A stretch of 64,000 bases of DNA from Gaiellasilicea sp037720595 (lineage in GTDB: Bacteria; Actinomycetota; Thermoleophilia; Gaiellales; Gaiellaceae), in NCBI GenBank assembly GCA_037720595.1, contig JBBJLW010000018.1, positions 3,742 to 67,741 on the forward strand, given 5' to 3'. Both the position numbers and the translations under genes were made by a program. This document shows, piece by piece, positions 45,784 to 52,150 of the stretch. The stretch's first letter is position 1. Each line of letters starts with the position of its first letter. The notes below the pieces were generated by a model that saw only the letters and a program-made list of their open reading frames with translations, ran no database searches and was not told the origin of the DNA.

Positions 45784-45873
45784 CCGTACGTACCGGCCGT
45801 ACGTACCCCCCAGGGACACCCCGGGTGTCCCTACCGAAACGCTATCGAGGAAATCGTCACGGATGTGTGACGA
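45784..45873. repeat. Cluster of palindromes and direct repeats downstream of ispA
   Basis: In 90 bp there are: two direct copies of CCGTACGTACC (45784-45794 and 45797-45807), themselves containing CGTACG; a near-perfect hairpin with arms AGGGACACCC/GGGTGTCCCT at 45812-45832; and a stem TCGTCAC/GTGACGA with 6-nt loop at 45854-45873. Read on the minus strand, the last stem follows the ispA stop by 24 bp and is followed by TTTC, so it could be a terminator. The other elements are unexplained. Confidence 0.6.
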
Positions 45874-45897
45874 CTTCGTTCCGAAAGCGAAACGATC

Positions 45898-46674
45898 TCA
45901 GGCGGTGCGTGAGGCGAGACCCGCGACGAGCTCGACGAGCACGGACGTGTCTGCCGGGACGGCATCGAGGCGCTCCTGTGCCCGGCTCGCCGCCTCATCG
46001 GCGAGCGTGCGGGCGCCGTCGACGCCGTGGCTCGCCGCGTAGCCGTCGCCGTCGAGCACGTCGTCCACGATCTGGAAGAGCAGGCCGAGCTCGTCGCCGA
46101 ACGCGCGCCAGGGCTGCTGTTCCCGCTCAGGTACCTCTGCCGCCCAGAGCGCGACGCCGACAGAGGCGGAGAAGAGCGAGCCCGTCTTCAGGCGGTGCAG
46201 CTCCGCGAGATCGCTGCCAGAGCCGGTTACGTCGAGATATTGGCCGGCGATCATTCCGAGCGTCGCCTTTGCGAGCTCCCGCCCCACCGCGGGTGTCGGA
46301 TAGGAGAGCGCGAGCCGGAACGCTTCCGCGAGCAGCGCGTCGCCGGCGAGCAGCGCGGCCGCCTCGCCGAAGGCAACGTGCGCGCTCGGGCGGCCGCGCC
46401 GCTCGTCATCGTCGTCGAGCGCAGGGAGGTCGTCGTGGACGAGCGAGAACGTGTGCACGAGCTCGATCGCGGCTGCCGCGGGCAGGCACAGCTCCGGCTC
46501 GGCCCCCGCCGCCTCGCCGACCGCGAGGCAGAGCACCGGCCTGATCCGCTTCCCGCCCGACTCGAGCGGATAGCGAACGGCGTCCTCGAGCCCACCGAGC
46601 TCGGGTGACAATGCGAGCTCGCCGAGATAGTCCTCGACGAGAGCGCGGAGGTCGTCAGGGCTGTGGAGGCGCAT
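45898..46674 (-). CDS. ispA: Polyprenyl synthetase (farnesyl/geranylgeranyl diphosphate synthase type)
   Basis: Trans-prenyltransferase of 258 aa, condensing isopentenyl diphosphate with allylic diphosphates. First Asp-rich motif is VHDDLPALDDDDERRG and the second is QIVDDVLDGDG; GGKRIRPVLCLAV precedes them. It is somewhat short for the family (about 290-300 aa) but has both motifs. Start overlaps the coiled-coil protein stop by 20 bp. Chain length of product cannot be set by eye. Confidence 0.9.
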   Translation of the reverse strand: MRLHSPDDLRALVEDYLGELALSPELGGLEDAVRYPLESGGKRIRPVLCLAVGEAAGAEPELCLPAAAAIELVHTFSLVHDDLPALDDDDERRGRPSAHVAFGEAAALLAGDALLAEAFRLALSYPTPAVGRELAKATLGMIAGQYLDVTGSGSDLAELHRLKTGSLFSASVGVALWAAEVPEREQQPWRAFGDELGLLFQIVDDVLDGDGYAASHGVDGARTLADEAASRAQERLDAVPADTSVLVELVAGLASRTA

Positions 46675-46921
46675 CCGCCCGTGCCCGCGCCTTCGCGAGC
46701 TCGCTCTCGACTTGCTTGGCGAGCTCCGCGAGCTCTCCGAGGACGTCGACCGCAGCTTCCGCGTTCTCCGCCGCCGCCAGGCGCTCCAGCTCCTCGCGCG
46801 TCGCCTTCAGCCGCTCGAGCAGCTCCTCGGCCCTCCCGAGCGCCGCCTCGGTTTCGCTTCCCGCCGCTCCGGTGCCGGCACCTCCGCTTGCTGGCGGCTT
46901 CGTCGAGCCTACGCCGTTCAT
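46655..46921 (-). CDS. Small coiled-coil protein between nusB and ispA
   Basis: Protein of 88 aa. The first about 20 residues (MNGVGSTKPPASGGAGTG) come entirely from a copy of the 68-bp junction repeat described separately; the rest is Ala/Glu/Leu-rich coiled coil (AEELLERLKATREELERL, ELAELAKQVESELAKARA). The position before ispA is often taken by xseB, but the sequence does not match exonuclease VII small subunit, so no function is assigned. Start overlaps the nusB stop (ATGA). Confidence 0.65.
   Translation of the reverse strand: MNGVGSTKPPASGGAGTGAAGSETEAALGRAEELLERLKATREELERLAAAENAEAAVDVLGELAELAKQVESELAKARARADAPPQP
46864..46921 (-). repeat. Junction repeat, copy A (58 bp, shortened)
   Basis: Minus-strand unit beginning with the ATG that overlaps the nusB stop: TGAACGGCGTAGGCTCGACG and a later GGAGGTGCCGGCACCGGAGC. 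Compared with copy D it lacks 9 bp (TCTGCTGGC), which keeps the frame open into the coiled-coil protein. Its 20 or so codons form that protein's N-terminal extension. Confidence 0.8.
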
Positions 46922-47313
46922 CCATCCACCTCCGTTTGTTCGCGGGCCACGCGGCCCAGGATCCCGTTCACGAGCCGCGCCGCGTCCTCGGACGCATAGC
47001 GCTTGGCCAGGACGACAGCCTCGTTCATCGCCACCTCCGGCGGCACGCTCTCGCGCTCGAGCTCGTGGATCCCGATCCGCAGGATGTTGCGCTCGAGCGT
47101 ACCGAGCCGGTCGGCGGTCCAGCCCTCGGCGGCGTCTGTGATCTTGAGATCGAGCTCCTCCGCACGCGCCGCCACAGCCTCGGCGAGCTCGAGCGCGAAC
47201 GCGTCCGGGATGCCGTCGTAGAGCGCCGTGAGCGGCTGGCCGGTCAGATCCCACTGATAGAGGAGGAAGAGTGCCGTCCGCCGCGCCTGGCGCCTTCCGA
47301 CCGCTGCGCTCAT
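46918..47313 (-). CDS. nusB: Transcription antitermination factor NusB
   Basis: NusB of 131 aa, binding boxA RNA with NusE for rRNA antitermination. Family features: RRQARRTALFLLYQWDLTG at the start, DLKITDAAEGWTADRLGTLE, RNILRIGIHEL, NEAVVLAKRYASEDAARLVNGI and the end GRVARE. ATG overlaps the stop of the second mini-ORF in the tandem junction repeat. Flanked by repeat copies on both sides. Confidence 0.95.
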   Translation of the reverse strand: MSAAVGRRQARRTALFLLYQWDLTGQPLTALYDGIPDAFALELAEAVAARAEELDLKITDAAEGWTADRLGTLERNILRIGIHELERESVPPEVAMNEAVVLAKRYASEDAARLVNGILGRVAREQTEVDG

Positions 47314-47381
47314 ACCCGCTCCGGCGACGGCAAAGCCGACACCTCCGCTACCGGCGGCTCCGTCGAGCCTACGCCGCTCAT
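47314..47381 (-). repeat. Junction repeat, copy B (68 bp, tandem with C)
   Basis: Second of two tandem 68-bp units between the Asp23 gene and nusB. It encodes, from ATG 47381, a 23-codon mini-ORF (MSGVGSTEPPVAEVSALPSP to ERV) whose TGA overlaps the nusB ATG. An SD-like GGAG precedes the next start. Differs from copy C at only a few bases. Confidence 0.85.
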
Positions 47382-47449
47382 CCCCGCTCCGGCGCCGGCA
47401 AAGCCGACACCTCCGCTACCGGCGGCTCCGTCGAGCCTACGCCGCTCAC
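47382..47449 (-). repeat. Junction repeat, copy C (68 bp, tandem with B)
   Basis: First tandem unit on the minus strand. Its GTG overlaps the Asp23 stop (GTGA); it reads VSGVGSTEPPVAEVSALPAP to ERG and ends at 47378 in a TGA overlapping the ATG of copy B. Length 68 is not a multiple of 3, so each unit ends its own frame and restarts the next, giving stop-start coupling across the 133-bp spacer. Contains hairpin GGCTC-GACG-GAGCC. Confidence 0.85.
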
Positions 47450-47757
47450 CGGTCAAGCTCCTCGATCGCGACGTCGACGCCGTCCACCTCGAGCCCGGTC
47501 GAGGCCCGCAGCGCGTCCGTGACCGATTGTTGGACTGCAACACCGAGATCGGGCAACACCATGCCGTACCGCGCAACTAGCTCGACCGTTACGTGCGCGC
47601 TGGCGTCCTTCACGGTCACGTCGAGGCCACGCCGTGGCCGGCGGACGCGCGCCCCGCCCACGAGCTCCGCGGCGGCGACGACCAGCCCGGCGAGCGCCTC
47701 GCCGGAGATCCTGATCGAGCCGCCGGCACCGCCGATCGTGTGCCCGTCGTGCCTCAT
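47446..47757 (-). CDS. Asp23/Gls24 family envelope stress response protein
   Basis: Protein of 103 aa with the Asp23/Gls24 core: GSIRISGEALAGLVVAAAEL, VDVTVKDASAHVTVELV-type strand (DVTVKDASAHVTVELVARYG) and VAVQQSVTDALRASTGLEV. In Firmicutes such proteins attach to the membrane or respond to cell-wall stress; the actinobacterial role is unclear. Coupled to accC by ATGA. Its own stop starts copy C of the junction repeat. Confidence 0.87.
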   Translation of the reverse strand: MRHDGHTIGGAGGSIRISGEALAGLVVAAAELVGGARVRRPRRGLDVTVKDASAHVTVELVARYGMVLPDLGVAVQQSVTDALRASTGLEVDGVDVAIEELDR

Positions 47758-49112
47758 AGCGGTGAGAGCGCGGGCAGGTGCTCCTCCACGTCCGCGAGGA
47801 AACTGGTCGAGTAGTCGCCACTCCGAAACTCGGGCGAGCGCAGGACGTCGAGCGCGAGCGCGCGAGTCGTCGGGATCCCCTCCAGCTCGAGCTCCTCGAG
47901 CGCCCGGATCCCGCGGGCGATCGCGGCGTCGCGATCCTCGGCCCAGACGATCAGCTTCGCGATCAGCGAGTCGTAGTACGGTGAGATCGCAGAGCCCTCC
48001 TCGAGGAACGTGTCGATCCGCACCCCTGGCCCGAGCGGCGGTCGGAAGCGGGTGATCCGCCCCGGCGCCGGCGCAAAATCGCGCGACGGATCCTCGGCGT
48101 TCAGGCGGAACTCGAGCGCGTGTCCGCGACGGGGCGCACGCCCGGTCGCCGAGAGCGGCTCTCCCGACGCAATCCGGAGCTGCTCGCGCACGATGTCGAT
48201 TCCGGTGATGAGCTCGCTGACGGGGTGCTCGACCTGAAGGCGCGCATTCAGCTCGATGAAGTGGAAGGCGCCGTCCGGGCCGAGCAGGAACTCGAACGTG
48301 CCGGCGTTCTCGTAGCCGATCGCGCGGCAGGCCCGCTCGGCCGCGGCTTCCATCTCCTCGCGGCGCTCAGGATCCAGCGCGGGTGAGGGCGACTCCTCAA
48401 TCAGCTTCTGGTGGCGCCGCTGCACCGAGCATTCGCGCTCGCCCAGCGTGAGGACTCCGCCCTGCCGGTCGCAGAGCACCTGGATCTCGACGTGCCGGGC
48501 CGGGTCGATCGCCTTCTCGACGTAGAGCGAGCCTTCACCGAAGGCAGCCTCGGCCTCGAGCCGCGCGGTGGAGTAGGCGGCTTCGAGCTCGTCGGCCGCG
48601 CGGACGAGCCGCATGCCCTTGCCGCCGCCGCCTGCAGTCGCCTTCAGCAGCACCGGAAAGCCGAGCTCCTCGGCCGCCGCGCCGGCCTCGGCGAGCGTCG
48701 CTGCGCCTTGCGTACCGGGAACGAGCGGCACGCGTGCGGCACGCATCTCCTCTTTCGCACGGGCCTTGTCGCCCATCCGCTCCATCACCTCGGCGGTCGG
48801 CCCGACGAAGACGAGCTCGTTGTCGGCGCACGCGCGCACGAAATCGGGGTTCTCCGAGAGGAAGCCGTAGCCCGGGTGGATCGCCTCGCAGCCGGTCGTC
48901 TCGGCCGCCGCAATCACGGCCTGGATGCTGAGGTAGCTATGCGCAGCCGCCGGCGGGCCGATCCTGACCGCCTGGTCGGCGAGGCGGACGTGGAGCGAGT
49001 CCGCGTCGGCGGTCGAGTAGATCGCTACCGCCTCGACGTCGAGCTCGTGCAGCGCCCGGATGACGCGCACGGCGATCTCGCCGCGGTTTGCCACGAGGAC
49101 CCGTTCGAACAT
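47754..49112 (-). CDS. accC: Biotin carboxylase (acetyl-CoA carboxylase subunit)
   Basis: ATP-grasp biotin carboxylase of 452 aa that carboxylates the biotin on a carrier protein. Full motif set: RVLVANRGEIAVRVIRAL, HPGYGFLSENPDFV, KATAGGGGKGMRLVR, the EKAIDPARHVEIQVL strand and ELNARLQVEHPVSE. Upstream partner is the BCCP fusion gene, whose stop overlaps this ATG by one base; downstream ATGA overlap with the Asp23 gene. Together they could form the carboxylase part of fatty-acid synthesis; a carboxyltransferase is not in the window. Confidence 0.96.
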   Translation of the reverse strand: MFERVLVANRGEIAVRVIRALHELDVEAVAIYSTADADSLHVRLADQAVRIGPPAAAHSYLSIQAVIAAAETTGCEAIHPGYGFLSENPDFVRACADNELVFVGPTAEVMERMGDKARAKEEMRAARVPLVPGTQGAATLAEAGAAAEELGFPVLLKATAGGGGKGMRLVRAADELEAAYSTARLEAEAAFGEGSLYVEKAIDPARHVEIQVLCDRQGGVLTLGERECSVQRRHQKLIEESPSPALDPERREEMEAAAERACRAIGYENAGTFEFLLGPDGAFHFIELNARLQVEHPVSELITGIDIVREQLRIASGEPLSATGRAPRRGHALEFRLNAEDPSRDFAPAPGRITRFRPPLGPGVRIDTFLEEGSAISPYYDSLIAKLIVWAEDRDAAIARGIRALEELELEGIPTTRALALDVLRSPEFRSGDYSTSFLADVEEHLPALSPL

Positions 49113-50911
49113 CAGAGAACCGGTAGCGCGGCGATCGGCTCGAGCTCGAAGAGGAGCTGTCCGAACTCGACGGGCTGGCCGTTCTCGACATGGATCGCGG
49201 TCACGCGGCCGCCACTCTCCGCTTTCAGCTCGTTGAAGAGCTTCATCGCCTCGAGCAGACAGAGGACCTGCCCGGTAGCGACGACGTCGCCTACCTCGAC
49301 GAACGGTGGCGAGCCGGGTTCGGGCGAGCGGTAGAAGACGCCGACCATTGGCGATTCGACGCGCGATACCCAGAGCTCGGCCGCGGAAACGATCGGAAGC
49401 TCGCCGGGCTCCTCCTCGGCGAGCGGCGCGACGAGCTGCAACGGCGCCGGCGCGTCGGCCCGGCGCACCGAGACCCGCATCCCGTCGTCCTCGATCTCGA
49501 CCTCGGCAACGCCGCTCTCCTGCACGATCCGGACGAGCTCGCGGATCCGCTCGGCCCGCGTCTGGTCGACGCCGGCCGCCAGCGAATCGTCGCGCGAGTG
49601 GCGAGCGCGGATCGAATGGAGCAACGCCTCGGCCTCGTCGCCGAAGAGAGCGATCAGGACGAGCTCCTCCTCGCTCGCGGCAAGGCCCTCGGCTTCCGCG
49701 CGGACGTCCTCGGCGCTCGGCGGATCCTCGTCGAGCGGCAGCCCGTCCGAGAGGAGCGCCACCGCGCGGGCGACCGTCGGGTCGATCTCGCTCGGCGTCT
49801 TGCCGTACCGCCCCTGGACGAGCGAGCGGAACTCGTCGACGACGGTTCCGTAGCGGCGTGCCGAGAGGACGTGGATCAGCGCCTGCGAGGCGAGGATCTG
49901 TCCAATCGGAGCCGCGAGCGGCGGCCAGCCGGCCTCGCGGCGGATCAGCGTCAGCTCGTCCAGCACCTCGAGCAGACGGTCGTCGGCAGCGTGGGAGCGG
50001 AGCTGTCCGTCGAGCGCGGCGACGAGCCCGGCCGGGAGGTCGTACTCTGCCGCGCGAACGGCGAGGCGCGGCACGAGCGGTGCGATCGGGGCATCCTCAA
50101 GGTGCTCGTCGACGAGATCCGAGGCCCCCCAGAGCTTGCCCACATCGACACCCGTGTCCATCCCCCTTCCGGCGAGCGCCGAGGCGAGCGACTCGCCGGC
50201 GACCCGGTGTAGCGAGAGCGCGAGCGGATAGAGCGCGCACGCGATCAGATCGGCGCCGGCGCGCGCCGCTTCGAGCGAGTCGGCGAGTCCGGTGCCGGCG
50301 GCTCCCTGACAGTAGAAGCCCACGGGCAATCCGGAGGCATCGGCGATCTGAGCGACGAGCTCGCCGCTCTGGTGCGGCTCGAGTCCCCCGGTGGGATCGT
50401 GGATCAGAGCCCGGTTCGCGCCGAGCTCGCCCAGCTCCTTTGCCTGCTCGACCAAAGCGTCGCCGGCCCCCGTCTGGCCCGGGCTGTAGACGAGGCCCGC
50501 ATGGAATTCCTTGCCGGCGCCGACAATCGCCTCGCCCGCCTCGCGCAGGTTGGAGACATCGTTGAGCGGATCGTGAAGACGGAAGACGTCGATCCCGTTC
50601 TCCGCCGCCGAGGCGACGAAGCGACGGACGAAGTCGGCCCCGACGGGACGCGACCCGACGAGGAAACGCCCGCGGAGCGCGAGCCCGAGCGGCGTCGTCG
50701 TCCGCGATTTCAGCGCTCGGATCCGCTCCCACGGGCTCTCCACTCCGCGTCGCACCGCCGAGTCGAAAACGCCACCGCCTGAGACCTCGAGGCACGCGAA
50801 CCCGGCCGTGTCGAGCACCTCGGCGAGCGCGAGCAGATCGGCGGTCGGCATCCTCCCCGCAAGCGGCTCCTGCGAGAGCAGGCGGATGGTGGTGTCGACG
50901 AGGCGCGGCAC
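49112..50911 (-). CDS. BCCP fused to a degenerate pyruvate-carboxylase-type carboxyltransferase domain
   Basis: Protein of 599 aa. Residues about 1-440 match the carboxyltransferase domain of pyruvate carboxylase/oxaloacetate decarboxylase (LVDTTIRLLSQEPLAGRM, AENGIDVFRLHDPLNDVSNL, ADLIACALYPLA). Residues about 470-599 are an AccB-type biotinyl carrier with VESPMVGVFYRSPEP and biotin Lys557 in EAMKLFNEL. In the CT domain the family metal ligands are replaced: Asp of RDAxQ is Leu11, the carbamylated Lys is His171, the HxH pair is Tyr200/Gln202. So it is probably not an active carboxyltransferase. GTG start chosen at VPRLVDTT; accC follows. Confidence 0.85.
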   Translation of the reverse strand: MPRLVDTTIRLLSQEPLAGRMPTADLLALAEVLDTAGFACLEVSGGGVFDSAVRRGVESPWERIRALKSRTTTPLGLALRGRFLVGSRPVGADFVRRFVASAAENGIDVFRLHDPLNDVSNLREAGEAIVGAGKEFHAGLVYSPGQTGAGDALVEQAKELGELGANRALIHDPTGGLEPHQSGELVAQIADASGLPVGFYCQGAAGTGLADSLEAARAGADLIACALYPLALSLHRVAGESLASALAGRGMDTGVDVGKLWGASDLVDEHLEDAPIAPLVPRLAVRAAEYDLPAGLVAALDGQLRSHAADDRLLEVLDELTLIRREAGWPPLAAPIGQILASQALIHVLSARRYGTVVDEFRSLVQGRYGKTPSEIDPTVARAVALLSDGLPLDEDPPSAEDVRAEAEGLAASEEELVLIALFGDEAEALLHSIRARHSRDDSLAAGVDQTRAERIRELVRIVQESGVAEVEIEDDGMRVSVRRADAPAPLQLVAPLAEEEPGELPIVSAAELWVSRVESPMVGVFYRSPEPGSPPFVEVGDVVATGQVLCLLEAMKLFNELKAESGGRVTAIHVENGQPVEFGQLLFELEPIAALPVL

Positions 50912-50928
50912 GTGGTAGACCCTAGCGA

Positions 50929-51150
50929 GTGAGGGAAGCGGTCGAAGCCGCCGTCGCGGTCGCTCGCGGACTCGGCCTGAAGGTGGAGGAACCACGCGTC
51001 CTCCGGGATCTGACGAACGTGCTCGTCCACCTTGTTCCCACGCCTGTGGTCGCTCGCGTGCCCGTTACGTTCGCCCGGCTGCGATGCCGCTCGTGGGCCG
51101 AGCATCGTCACACTCTGGGAGTTCGCTGATCCCTGTGCATGCGCGCTTCC
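50929..51150 (+). pseudogene. Aminoglycoside phosphotransferase-like remnant
   Basis: GTG-initiated frame (REAVEAAVAVARGLGLKVEE, then VLRDLTNVLVHLVPTPVVAR and VPVTFARLR) that resembles the N-lobe of APH/choline-kinase-like proteins. It runs out after about 55 residues; another frame then reads GPSIVTLWEFADP, the VTxWEF segment normally found about 40 residues further on. An internal deletion joined the two pieces, and the whole kinase core (HGD, DFD) is absent. In the 494-bp gap 50912-51405 this and the tandem repeat are the only recognisable items. Confidence 0.6.
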
Positions 51151-51278
51151 TCGCCGCCTGGACGTGTGCGCTCGCCGGCGATTCGACCGTACGCGCAGGA
51201 GCGGATCGAGGGGGTCGAGGGGTTCGAGCTCTAGCGTCGTCTGTGCAGGATTTTATGCTTCGCGAAACACTATCGGTC

Positions 51279-51362
51279 GCAGAGACGGACGCAGAGACGG
51301 TTACAGAGACGGACGCAGAGACGGACGCAGAGACGGTTACAGAGACGGACGCAGAGACGAGG
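51279..51362. repeat. 12-bp tandem repeat array (7 units)
   Basis: Seven consecutive 12-bp units of the form RCAGAGACGGNN: GCAGAGACGGAC, GCAGAGACGGTT, ACAGAGACGGAC, the same three again, then GCAGAGACGAGG. This gives a higher-order 36-bp period. There are no spacers, so it is not a CRISPR. All plus frames stay open across it (for example Glu-Thr-Asp-Ala repeats), but no start or gene context supports coding. Likely a replication-slippage minisatellite. Confidence 0.9.
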
Positions 51363-51405
51363 GGTCTAATCGGGACAGGTATGCGGTCGAGGCACGCTTG
51401 ATGCG

Positions 51406-51972
51406 TCAGGCGCGGCTGATGTAGCGGCCTTCGCGGGGGTCGACCTTGATCCGGTCGCCCCGGTTCACGAAGAGCGGTACGTGGACGACGGCGCCCGTCT
51501 CGAGCGTCGCCGGCTTCGTCACGTTGGAGACGGTGTCGCCCTTGACTCCCGGCTCGGTCTCGGTGACCGCGAGCTCGATCGACGACGGCAGTTGGATCCC
51601 GCTCGGCTTCCCGCCGACGAAAAGGAGCTGCACCGGCGTCGACGGCTGCATGTACGGCAGCTCGGCCTCGAGCGAGGCATGCGGCATCGACATCTGCTCG
51701 TAGGTCGTCTCGTCCATGAAGACGACCTCGTCGCCCGAGTCGTAGAGGTATTGCATGTTCTTCGTCTCGGTGAAAACCCGCGCGAACTTCTCGCCCGCGC
51801 GAAAGGTCTTGTCGACGACCGAGCCGGAGTCAATGCTCCGCACCTTCGTGCGGACGAAGGCGCCACCTTTACCCGGCTTCACGTGCTGGAACTCGAGGAT
51901 CCGCCAGACCGAGCCCTCGATCTCGACGTGCATGCCGTTCTTGAACTCGTTCGTGGAGACGACGTCGGCCAT
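51406..51972 (-). CDS. efp: Elongation factor P
   Basis: EF-P of 188 aa, which relieves ribosome stalling at polyproline. Three beta-barrel domains: domain I with NEFKNGMHVEIEG, FQHVKPGKGGAFVRTK (loop Lys at the P-site end), domain II/III with YLYDSGDEVVFMDETTYEQ and the end GDRIKVDPREGRYISRA. Start ATG gives MADVVSTN. Unlike the tightly coupled genes around it, it is separated from pepQ by a 178-bp spacer holding a structured element. Confidence 0.96.
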   Translation of the reverse strand: MADVVSTNEFKNGMHVEIEGSVWRILEFQHVKPGKGGAFVRTKVRSIDSGSVVDKTFRAGEKFARVFTETKNMQYLYDSGDEVVFMDETTYEQMSMPHASLEAELPYMQPSTPVQLLFVGGKPSGIQLPSSIELAVTETEPGVKGDTVSNVTKPATLETGAVVHVPLFVNRGDRIKVDPREGRYISRA

Positions 51973-51990
51973 GAGCGCGCGCCAGTCTAG

Positions 51991-52149
51991 AGCCTCTAAC
52001 ACAATGACGCCTCGTCGACGGGGTGCGATGTGTGGCGCGAGGCAAGGCCGCAAGGAGCACGCATATGAGACATATGGGTGCGACTGAGGACGCCGCATCG
52101 TGCCGCCCAGCGCGCACCGGCGGCACAGGGCTTTGTTGTCTTAGAGGCT
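51991..52149. other. Candidate structured RNA or TIR-bounded element between pepQ and efp (159 bp)
   Basis: Terminal arms AGCCTCTAACACAA (51991-52004) and TTGTCTTAGAGGCT (52136-52149) pair at 13 of 14 positions. Inside are: a hairpin CCTCG-TCGA-CGGGG (52010-52023); a long irregular stem starting CGATG (52026-52030)/CATCG (52096-52100), continuing GGCG (52034-52037)/CGCC (52091-52094) and capped by an 11-bp hairpin GCACGCATATG/CATATGGGTGC with loop AGA (52057-52081, one mismatch); and a hairpin GTGCCGCC/GGCGGCAC (52100-52126). A G-U pair in the first hairpin slightly favours plus-strand RNA. It begins one base after the pepQ stop. No known class recognised. Confidence 0.55.
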
Positions 52150-52150
52150 G

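Noticed and set aside
46655..46921. Exonuclease VII small subunit (xseB)
   Set aside because: Position next to ispA fits, but the coiled-coil sequence has none of the XseB pattern; left as unknown.
51279..51362. Possible CRISPR array
   Set aside because: The 12-bp units are directly adjacent with no unique spacers and no cas genes are present.
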